Positions 55,148 to 62,405 of a stretch of 64,000 bases of DNA are shown one piece after another. Numbering within the stretch: position 1 is the first letter of the stretch; the number at the start of each line of letters is the position of its first letter. The translations under genes and the position numbers were made by a program. This stretch comes from Alteromonadaceae bacterium 2753L.S.0a.02 (lineage in GTDB: Bacteria > Pseudomonadota > Gammaproteobacteria > Pseudomonadales > Cellvibrionaceae): positions 2,071,001-2,135,000 of the forward strand of contig VISH01000002.1 of assembly GCA_007827375.1 (NCBI GenBank). Direction: 5' to 3'. Under the pieces are notes generated by a model, which was not told the origin of the DNA, searched no databases, and worked only from the letters and a program-made list of their open reading frames with translations.

Positions 55148-56245
55148 CTAGTTTCGTTTTTTTAACACGACGCCGCATTCTCTGTGCTCTGTATACGGAA
55201 ACTGGTCGAACAGTGCAAGATGCTCGATTGTGTGTGTGTCAACCAAGGCTTCTAGGTTGTTGAGTAGGGTGGTCGGATTGCAGGATATGTAGATGATGGT
55301 ATCGAACCTGGCGGCCAATGAAATAGTACCTTTATCCAAACCGGCGCGTGGTGGATCGACAAATATCGTTGAGAAGTCGTAGCTGTGCAAATCGATGTCT
55401 TTCAGTCTACGGAATTCTCTCACACCGTTGATTGCTTGCGTAAATTCTTCACTTGAAAGCCGGGCAATTGTTATGTTTTCAACCTGATTCTGGGCAATAT
55501 TAGTTTGCGCTGACTTGACGGAATTTTTAGATACTTCCGTAGCCAGAACTTGGCGAAAATGTTTCGATAGTGGAATTGTGAAATTGCCGTTACCGCAGTA
55601 GAGCTCGAGTAGATCCTTACCGATACCTTCTATCTTCTTGCACGCCCATTCGAGCATGGCAACGCAAACGGCTGCGTTGGGTTGTGTAAACCCTGTTTCG
55701 ACCTGTTGGTAAAAAGTTTGCCTCCCCTGTACCAATAAGCATTCAGTCACAAAATCATTTCCGACAGTGCGTTTTTGCTTGCGGCTTCGACCGATAATAT
55801 TGCAACCTAGGTAGCTGGCGAGTTGCTCGGCAAGTTGCTGCCAGGCGTCATCTAAAGGTCGGTGATAAATTAGGCTGAGCACCGCTTCACCGGTGGTAGA
55901 TGTTAGAAATTCAACCTGGAATAGTTTCTTTCTGAGATTTTCGCTTGAATTTATGTTTTGCAATAGGAGAGGCATTAAGCGCGTAATTGTTTCTGATCCA
56001 ATATCAAAACTTTCAATCACAATTGGCTTGTTTCGCTCCCCGGGGAGATGCATTGCATACTGGGCTAGACCTGTTGTTTTATCGTGCCAAATTTTGAATT
56101 CTGCGCGCATACGAAAATGTTTGGGCGGTGAACTAAAGACTTCGAGCTCGCCGTCAAACAGGTGGGCAAATTGCGTTTGGGTTTGCGCGACCTTCGTGTT
56201 GAGCTGGCTTTGGTAATGTTCGGTTGGAGCTAGACCCAGTTGCAT
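55148..56245 (-). CDS. trmA: tRNA (uracil-54-C5)-methyltransferase TrmA
   Basis: It makes ribothymidine 54 in the T-loop of tRNAs, using SAM. 365 residues, matching E. coli TrmA (366). Signs are LLELYCGNGNFTIPL, the TIFVDPPRAGLDKGT motif, and the catalytic Cys in YISCNPTTL. It starts 5 bases after tusB on the same strand, so it takes the place usually held by tusE. Confidence 0.94.
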   Translation of the reverse strand: MQLGLAPTEHYQSQLNTKVAQTQTQFAHLFDGELEVFSSPPKHFRMRAEFKIWHDKTTGLAQYAMHLPGERNKPIVIESFDIGSETITRLMPLLLQNINSSENLRKKLFQVEFLTSTTGEAVLSLIYHRPLDDAWQQLAEQLASYLGCNIIGRSRKQKRTVGNDFVTECLLVQGRQTFYQQVETGFTQPNAAVCVAMLEWACKKIEGIGKDLLELYCGNGNFTIPLSKHFRQVLATEVSKNSVKSAQTNIAQNQVENITIARLSSEEFTQAINGVREFRRLKDIDLHSYDFSTIFVDPPRAGLDKGTISLAARFDTIIYISCNPTTLLNNLEALVDTHTIEHLALFDQFPYTEHRECGVVLKKRN

Positions 56246-56250
56246 GAATT

Positions 56251-56529
56251 TTAGTACCAGCTATAAATATTTGAATGTTGGGCGCAGAAGTTTGCAAAAT
56301 CTTTAATGTCTATGGGCGAAATTTTCGTGGTGTTATCTGTTGCTAAACTGCATTTGAGATAAAAATATCGACAAGAATCCAACTCAATAAGTGTTTCTAC
56401 GTTTTTCAATTGACTGCCTGAGTTCATAAAAATAACTACATCATTTGCAGCAAGCAATTGCATGCAGTTTTGAACGAGCGCATTAGCGCTTAATACATCG
56501 TGGTATTCTAAATTAATGAGATGAAGCAT
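56251..56529 (-). CDS. tusB: Sulfurtransferase complex subunit TusB
   Basis: A 92-residue DsrH-type subunit of the TusBCD complex that relays sulphur from TusA for 2-thiouridine at tRNA position 34. It follows tusC by one base. The usual catalytic Cys of TusD is not expected here. Short, diverged sequence; identified chiefly by order and length. Confidence 0.85.
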   Translation of the reverse strand: MLHLINLEYHDVLSANALVQNCMQLLAANDVVIFMNSGSQLKNVETLIELDSCRYFYLKCSLATDNTTKISPIDIKDFANFCAQHSNIYSWY

Positions 56530-56530
56530 A

Positions 56531-56854
56531 CTAAAAGTTGAGTAGGCAGTTTTCCGGGTTATTAATTAATTGCCTGTAACTTTTGGAGCTAAGGGCTTCC
56601 CCAAGCAATTCAGTAAGTTCTGGTAAGGATTCACTGTTTAGAGAATACCAGTCGAGTCTCGGATCTAGCTCATTTTTTCTTAATTTACTCCGCGCCATAT
56701 CGATTCTCTCGAATTGACTATCTGTTGGGTGTGCGGCTGAAATAACGAAAACTCCCCGAACCGGAATAGCGAAGATGCATGCGGTTACCAGCGTGGCGAT
56801 GCCTGCTGAGAATTGTTCGTCGTTTGCGCGTAAATCCAAGCTAACTAACAGCAT
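56531..56854 (-). CDS. tusC: Sulfurtransferase complex subunit TusC
   Basis: A 107-residue DsrF-type subunit of TusBCD. The segment GIATLVTACIFAIPVRGVF is consistent with the DsrE-like fold. It lies 5 bases after tusD and 1 base before tusB. Family placement is supported mostly by gene order. Confidence 0.85.
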   Translation of the reverse strand: MLLVSLDLRANDEQFSAGIATLVTACIFAIPVRGVFVISAAHPTDSQFERIDMARSKLRKNELDPRLDWYSLNSESLPELTELLGEALSSKSYRQLINNPENCLLNF

Positions 56855-56859
56855 GGTAT

Positions 56860-57225
56860 TTATTCATCACGGCTAACAAGTGTTCGAGTTCCAAAAGTTA
56901 TGCAGCGCTCCGTGATACTCGCCTGAGTGGTGAGCTGGGCAATACCGGCAAGCTCGAAACCAGGAAATCTATCGGTAACATCCAGTAGATGGTAGGCTGC
57001 TGCAGAATTGGCGCAACATACGGCATCAATATTGTGCGTTTGTATCAGCTGGCTCCATTGTGACCCCAATTCGTTGCAAGCGTAGCGCGCGTTGAGAACG
57101 CCTTCCGCGAAGAAAAACAACTGCACGACCTCGTGATTTAAATCGATAAGGGTCTGAGCAAAGCTTAGCGCTTGCACTGCGGTATTCGTTGACGGGGGAG
57201 CGCAAATGGATAGTAAAAATTTCAT
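56860..57225 (-). CDS. tusD: Sulfurtransferase complex subunit TusD
   Basis: A 121-residue DsrE-type subunit that accepts sulphur from TusA on a conserved cysteine; C80-region CCANSAAAYHL is the likely active-site segment. PPSTNTAVQALSFAQTLIDLNHEV (given as NTAVQALSFAQTLIDLNHEV) and VVQLFFFAEGVLNA match the family. First gene of tusDCB-trmA. Confidence 0.9.
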   Translation of the reverse strand: MKFLLSICAPPSTNTAVQALSFAQTLIDLNHEVVQLFFFAEGVLNARYACNELGSQWSQLIQTHNIDAVCCANSAAAYHLLDVTDRFPGFELAGIAQLTTQASITERCITFGTRTLVSRDE

Positions 57226-57249
57226 AAATATTGCGTAACTTAAAAAGCG

Positions 57250-57273
57250 AACGGCCCCGAAAGCGGGGCCGTT
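57250..57273 (-). terminator. Terminator after the YccA-like gene
   Basis: AACGGCCCCG (57250-57259), loop AAAG, CGGGGCCGTT (57264-57273). On the minus strand the stem is followed by CGCTTTTTA. It lies between the YccA-like gene and tusD, so they are separate or only partly linked. Confidence 0.85.
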
Positions 57274-57299
57274 TGCAGCTCGGACCTTGCGTCTATGGA

Positions 57300-57983
57300 C
57301 TAGTCGTCACCCGAAAACGCGCCAATCAAATGAAGTAGACTGGTGAACAGGTTGAGGATGTCGAGGTAGAGAGCAACTGTGGCTAACAGGTAATTGGTCA
57401 CCCCTCCGTGAATGATGCGACTGGTATCGTAGAGAATAAACCCAGACATCAACAAAACAATCATGGCACTAAGCGCGAGCGAGAAACCTGTGATTGCGAC
57501 GCCAAACATGCCGGCAACAAGCATACCCAGGCCGGCGATTATCGCTACAACCAAACCTACAAAAAGGAAGCCACCCATAAAGCTGAAATCTTTACCAGTG
57601 GTTAATACATATCCGGATAAGGCCAAGAATACCAGGGCTGTTGCCCCCAGCGCTTGAAGTACAATGGCTCCACCATTTGCCATAGCCAAGTAATGACTTA
57701 ACAGTGGTCCTAGTCCTGCGCCTAATAAACCGGTGAAGGCGAAAATAACGAAAATGCCGGCGCTGGAATTAGCGGTGCGAGGCAGTACCAGCCAGAGAAG
57801 CGCAAGGGCACCCAGGTTCATTGCCAGTGCCATACCATGACCTATACCTACGGCCATGGAAATAAAAGCTGTTACGGCGCTCCAGGCGAGCGTCATTGCC
57901 AGTAGCGCATAAGTGTTGCGCAACACTTTACTGATATTTAGCGACGCATTGCTCGCAGCTGTTTGAGTGTAAAGCTCTTGCAT
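57300..57983 (-). CDS. yccA: Bax inhibitor-1/YccA family membrane protein
   Basis: A 227-residue protein with seven membrane helices. YccA-type proteins modulate FtsH protease in the inner membrane. The C-terminal DTSRIIHGG ... ALYLDILNLFTSLLHL segments are typical of the TMBIM family. Next to tusDCB as in Pseudomonas, but with a terminator between them. Confidence 0.94.
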   Translation of the reverse strand: MQELYTQTAASNASLNISKVLRNTYALLAMTLAWSAVTAFISMAVGIGHGMALAMNLGALALLWLVLPRTANSSAGIFVIFAFTGLLGAGLGPLLSHYLAMANGGAIVLQALGATALVFLALSGYVLTTGKDFSFMGGFLFVGLVVAIIAGLGMLVAGMFGVAITGFSLALSAMIVLLMSGFILYDTSRIIHGGVTNYLLATVALYLDILNLFTSLLHLIGAFSGDD

Positions 57984-58141
57984 TGTTTGTCTCCGGGTTG
58001 AGAATTACTTTCATCTTACAAAGCCCCTGCAAAAAAGCAAGAGGGCGTTGCACGATTTTGTCCACGTTGCTTTAGGCAGTGGCGCGAATAAAAAGTTTTC
58101 TATCAACCTAATATGTTGGGGTAATTACCGGGAATTAAACC

Positions 58142-58828
58142 CTAGCCACATTTAGAATTGCCGCAACTTAAACAGGTCATGCAACCATCCATTAATATCA
58201 TGGCTTTGGTGTAACATTTCATACAAAGTTGCGCACCTTCTGGAAACTCTCCGTTTTCACTGTCGTTTTTTGCTTGCGACTGCTCATACTCTTTACGTTT
58301 TTCAGCGAGCACCTGCTTTTGGGCATCCGTGAGCTCTTCGCTTTGCAATAACCCTATAGTTTTTAAGTGTGATTCTATGGCATCACCAATTTCCGCAACC
58401 AACGACGGCATGAAACGTCCGCCACTTTTAAAATAACCACCTTTAGGGTCGAATACCGCTTTGAGTTCTTCTGCCAGAAAGGTGACATCCCCACCTTTTC
58501 TAAACACTGCAGATATTACGCGCGTGAGTGCAACCACCCATTGGAAGTGATCCATATTTTTCGAATTAATGAATATTTCGAAGGGGCGTCGTACCTCATG
58601 GTCGGTGTTGGGGTTCAAAATGATATCGTTGATTGTGATGTAGAGCGCGTGATCAGATAGTGGTGTTTTTATTTTATAGGTACCTCCAACCAGCATTTCA
58701 GGACGACTGACATTTTCGTGCATGTGCTGAATGGCAGGCGCTTTGGTCTCACTCTCTGCAGCATTAGGCTGCTCTTCTTTTTTTATAGAAAAGCCAGTTA
58801 TTTTTTTGTCGATTTTAACAATGTTCAT
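58142..58828 (-). CDS. B12-dependent ribonucleotide reductase, C-terminal subunit NrdJb
   Basis: A 228-residue polypeptide that completes the class II ribonucleotide reductase. It ends in a cysteine-rich zinc-ribbon tail (CMKC and CMTCLSCGNSKCG), whose cysteines may relay electrons to the active site. It starts 10 bases after nrdJa. Pseudomonas has the same split into NrdJa and NrdJb. The N-terminal third is loosely conserved. Confidence 0.9.
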   Translation of the reverse strand: MNIVKIDKKITGFSIKKEEQPNAAESETKAPAIQHMHENVSRPEMLVGGTYKIKTPLSDHALYITINDIILNPNTDHEVRRPFEIFINSKNMDHFQWVVALTRVISAVFRKGGDVTFLAEELKAVFDPKGGYFKSGGRFMPSLVAEIGDAIESHLKTIGLLQSEELTDAQKQVLAEKRKEYEQSQAKNDSENGEFPEGAQLCMKCYTKAMILMDGCMTCLSCGNSKCG

Positions 58829-58838
58829 ATGCGGTTCC

Positions 58839-60998
58839 TTAAAGCTTTCCGTAGTAGCCTTCTTTTAAAGCATCGTAAAGGTTCGCTGCAGTGTGCTGTT
58901 CACCATCGTACTCAATGATCTCGTTGCCTTTGAGTGAAACTGTAGAGCCATCTTCCAGTGAAAATTCGTAGGTGGTATTGGCAAGATCCTCTTCTTTTAC
59001 CAGTACCCCCTGGAAAGCTTCCGGATTAAATCGAAAGGTTGTACAGCCTTTAAGGCCTTTATCATAGGCGTACAGGTAAATATCTTTAAAGGCCTCGTAA
59101 CTTATATTGGTTGGTACATTGATGGTTTTTGATATAGAGGAATCGATCCATTTTTGCGCTGCGGCCTGAACATCGACGTGTTGTTGAGGTGTGATGCTAT
59201 CAGCACATACGAAATAATCCGGTAGTTCATCGGTTTTTGCGGTGGCATCGACCAAGTGGCGGTACGCCAATAATTCGTAGGAATAAACATCCACTTTTTC
59301 TTTAGATTTTTTGCCTTCGCGAATAATGTTTCTCGAGTAATGGTGTGCAAAACTCGGTTCGATACCGTTACTGGCATTATTTGCCAGTGAGAGTGAAATA
59401 GTGCCAGTTGGCGCTATAGACGAGTGATGAGTGAATCTGCAGCCGTTTTCCTCTATTTGCTGCATCAATTCGTTGTCTTCCTCGGCCAGATTCCGCATGT
59501 AGTTGCTGTAGCGACTGAATAACACCCGACCTTTGAGTTTGTCGCCCACTTTAATACCGTCTTTGGCAATTGCCGGTCGCTGACTTAGCATGGCTTCGGT
59601 TACTTCAAATTCATCATCGAGAATGGGCGCCATGCCTTTTTCTTTGGCGAGGTTTACACCCTCGCGCCACCCGGTGAGCGCTAACTCGCGACTCACTTGT
59701 TCAGTGAATGCTATGGATGCTGAGCTTCCGTAGGGTATTTTCAATAGCGCCAGAGTGGAGCCGAGCCCTAGGAACCCCATGCCATGCCGGCGTTTACGTG
59801 TGATTTCATCGCGTTGCTGTTCCAGCGCGAGGCCGTTAATTTCTACAACGTTATCGAGCATTCGGGTGAAGATTGCGACAACCTCGCGGTATTTCTCCCA
59901 GTTGAAGCGGGCTTCATCGGTAAAAGGTTTTTCCACAAAAACTGTCAGGTTTACAGATCCCAGAAGGCAGCTGCCGTAGGGCGGAAGGGGTTGTTCACCG
60001 CAGGGATTGGTAGCTCGAATATTCTCACAAAACCAATTGTTATTTTGATCGTTGACCCGGTCGATCAGAATAAAGCCTGGTTCTGCAAAATCGTAGGTGG
60101 AGCTCATTATCTGGTTCCACAATCGCTTAGCGGGAATTTCTTTATAGATCCGGCAAGCGGTCAGGCCGTCTTCGTTACAAATGTAGCCTTCTGTGCTGGG
60201 TACCCGTCGCCACACGACCTTATTAGGATCCTTGAGATCGACAGGCATGTGGTCCAAATCCTGTTGCGAGAGCGGAAAGGACAGTGGCCAGGGGCGGTCT
60301 TCTTTAACGGCTTTAATGAAGTCATCAGTAATGAGCAAACTGAGATTGAACTGCCGCAACTTGCCATCTTCGCGTTTGGCTTTGATAAAGTCCTGAACAT
60401 CCGGGTGGTGAACATCAAAAGTTGCCATTTGGGCCCCACGTCGTCCACCCGCAGACGATACCGTAAAACACATTTTGTCGAAGATATCCATAAACGACAG
60501 CGGCCCTGAGGTATAAGCGCCAGCGCCCGACACATATGCACCTTTGGGACGTAATGTGGAAAATTCGTAACCGATACCACAACCGGCTTTAAGTGTGAGC
60601 CCGGCTTCCAGGTTTTTCTCAAGGATTCCTCGCATAGAGTCGGAAATGGTTCCAGAAACTGTGCAGTTTATGGTGGAGGTCGCAGGCTTATATTGCGCGG
60701 CCCCGGCATTGGAGATAATTCGGCCCGCTGGAATAGCACCGTTTTCCAAGGCCCAAAGGAAACGTTCCTGCCAGTGTTGACGGTTTTTGCTTTCTACTTC
60801 TGCCAGGGCGTAGGCGACACGCTTACGAGTCTCGTGCATATCGCGATCAACGGCATCGCCATGGTTATCTTTTAAGCGATATTTCTTGTCCCAGATATCT
60901 TCAGAAGCGGGCTGAAGCGGCGGAATATACCCATCCCGGCCTTTCGATTCAGTGTGGTCGGTGCTCGAGGAATACCTATTTGTAGTGGTCTGGCTCAT
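58839..60998 (-). CDS. B12-dependent ribonucleotide reductase, catalytic subunit NrdJa
   Basis: A 719-residue class II enzyme that reduces ribonucleotides by means of adenosylcobalamin, so works with or without oxygen. ATP-cone-free N-terminus (IWDKKYRLKD), GCGIGYEFSTLRPKGA, NLSLLITDDF, ATNPCGEQPLPPYGSC with the active-site CGEQ, and APTGTISL near the C-terminus. Fits a nitrogen fixer that needs DNA precursors at low oxygen. A possible NrdR box lies just upstream. Confidence 0.93.
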   Translation of the reverse strand: MSQTTTNRYSSSTDHTESKGRDGYIPPLQPASEDIWDKKYRLKDNHGDAVDRDMHETRKRVAYALAEVESKNRQHWQERFLWALENGAIPAGRIISNAGAAQYKPATSTINCTVSGTISDSMRGILEKNLEAGLTLKAGCGIGYEFSTLRPKGAYVSGAGAYTSGPLSFMDIFDKMCFTVSSAGGRRGAQMATFDVHHPDVQDFIKAKREDGKLRQFNLSLLITDDFIKAVKEDRPWPLSFPLSQQDLDHMPVDLKDPNKVVWRRVPSTEGYICNEDGLTACRIYKEIPAKRLWNQIMSSTYDFAEPGFILIDRVNDQNNNWFCENIRATNPCGEQPLPPYGSCLLGSVNLTVFVEKPFTDEARFNWEKYREVVAIFTRMLDNVVEINGLALEQQRDEITRKRRHGMGFLGLGSTLALLKIPYGSSASIAFTEQVSRELALTGWREGVNLAKEKGMAPILDDEFEVTEAMLSQRPAIAKDGIKVGDKLKGRVLFSRYSNYMRNLAEEDNELMQQIEENGCRFTHHSSIAPTGTISLSLANNASNGIEPSFAHHYSRNIIREGKKSKEKVDVYSYELLAYRHLVDATAKTDELPDYFVCADSITPQQHVDVQAAAQKWIDSSISKTINVPTNISYEAFKDIYLYAYDKGLKGCTTFRFNPEAFQGVLVKEEDLANTTYEFSLEDGSTVSLKGNEIIEYDGEQHTAANLYDALKEGYYGKL

Positions 60999-61704
60999 CC
61001 ATTACCCCAATATGTGGTGTTTTTTCGTGGTGGCTATTGAAGCGCGTATTGTGCACTCAGGGCTTGATGTGAATCAATGGGTAATCTACTTTGAGGGGTG
61101 TATTGTAAGCAGGGTGAAATGAGCGCCACTGCCGCCAAACAACAAGTTGACCGTTTAACGTGGGATAACTACCGTTCATCCCTCACGAGACGAAGAGTGT
61201 GGTGGAAACCAGGGAGTAATTAAGAATTTTGTACTCAAATGCGCAAGCTTTCGCTGGGCTTACTTCCGAGTGTCAAGTTCTTTCAGATCGCGGTGTATTC
61301 CGGTACTTGATCTTGCACTACCCTTTAACCCGCGTAGCAATGTGGTGCGAAGCCAGGACCATGCAAGAATTTGAAAGCGCAAACGCATAAAATGGTTCGG
61401 AATTCACGCAAGTTGCTTTTATTTAATCGATGAAGTTGACAAAGGTATTACACTTGAGTGATCCGAGTGCCCAAAGTTTGGAATTGGTCCGTTGTTTAGA
61501 TGAAAAATATAAGATACCATCCCACTCGTCATGAGCAATTGCAATAGCTAACTGCCATCGTAAGGGATTCAAATAATAAATTATTCAATTGTGTTTTCGG
61601 CATCCAGTTCCTTGTCAAAACAAACTTGGGATTTGAGTGTCAAACTTCAACATCGAAGAATCAACTTGGTTGTGATTTAAAAATAAACAATAGGAGAAAG
61701 TTTA
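60999..61704. other. Intergenic region between nrdJ and hcp
   Basis: About 700 bases with no gene. Apart from the possible NrdR box I see only TTGACA at 61436-61441 without a fitting -10. No RNA gene or riboswitch could be identified. Confidence 0.5.
61005..61020 (-). promoter_or_regulatory. Possible NrdR box before nrdJa
   Basis: On the minus strand ACACCACATATTGGGG matches 12 of 16 positions of the NrdR consensus as I know it. NrdR sites come in pairs about 31 bp apart; the second here (about 61039-61054) is poor. Confidence 0.3.
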
Positions 61705-62187
61705 ATGGCAATTTATATTGAATGGGAAGGTATTAAGGGCAATGTAACTGCGGATGGTTACAAAGATCACCTGTCTGTTGATACATTCAGCTTCGGTGTA
61801 GGTCGTTCGTTGACGATGGAAGTTGGTAACTGCGCAAACCGTGAAGCCAGCCGTCCAGCATTCAGTGAAGTTACTCTCACCAAGCCAGCTGACAACTCTT
61901 GTACCTCTATCTTTCAAGAAGCCACTAGCGTTTCAGAAGGTAAGAAGGTCGTTATAAAATTTGTGCAAACCGGTTCAGATAAAGTAACTGAATTCATGAC
62001 CTACACACTCACCGAGTGTTTGGTTAGTGGCTATACCGTTAGTGCGAACTCTGAAGGCGATCCTCTCGAAAGCATCACCATTAGCTTCTGTGGTATCGAA
62101 GTAAATTACCTCGATTTCGATGCTACGAACAAAGGTGCTAGCCCGCAGCGCGTTGGTTACGATCTTAAAGGCGCTAAACCGCAATAA
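61705..62187 (+). CDS. hcp: Type VI secretion tube protein Hcp
   Basis: The 160-residue Hcp forms hexamer rings that stack into the T6SS inner tube, and carries effectors. N-terminus MAIYIEWEGIKG, VGRSLTMEVG and a C-terminal beta-barrel strand set match the Hcp1 family. TAGGAGA lies before the ATG. It is followed by a strong terminator and then vgrG, so Hcp can be made in excess. Confidence 0.95.
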   Translation: MAIYIEWEGIKGNVTADGYKDHLSVDTFSFGVGRSLTMEVGNCANREASRPAFSEVTLTKPADNSCTSIFQEATSVSEGKKVVIKFVQTGSDKVTEFMTYTLTECLVSGYTVSANSEGDPLESITISFCGIEVNYLDFDATNKGASPQRVGYDLKGAKPQ

Positions 62188-62217
62188 GAGACGTTCCAAG
62201 CTCCATGCGTTACAGAT

Positions 62218-62250
62218 CCCCGAGTAATGTTGCCCATTGCTCGGGGTTTT
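62218..62250 (+). terminator. Terminator between hcp and vgrG
   Basis: CCCCGAGTAATG (62218-62229), loop TTGCC, CATTGCTCGGGG (62235-62246), with one T-G pair, then TTTT. A partial terminator here would let hcp be made in excess over vgrG. Confidence 0.85.
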
Positions 62251-62405
62251 CGTTACTCAGCAATACTGAGATGCATGGCGGTAAGGCTGCGCGGCGATAT
62301 AGAGAAAATGGCCTTCATGATTCCTTTATAGGGCTCTTTTGCTAATCCGTGTTATGGATATGTCGCTCTCCGCAGCAGGGATTCTCAAGGAGTCATTGAA
62401 GCTAT

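Noticed and set aside
61111..61140. GCCACTG next to AGCAGGGTG upstream of nrdJ, recalling a cobalamin riboswitch box
   Set aside because: It would act on the plus strand, while nrdJa is on the minus strand. The rest of the B12 riboswitch core is missing.
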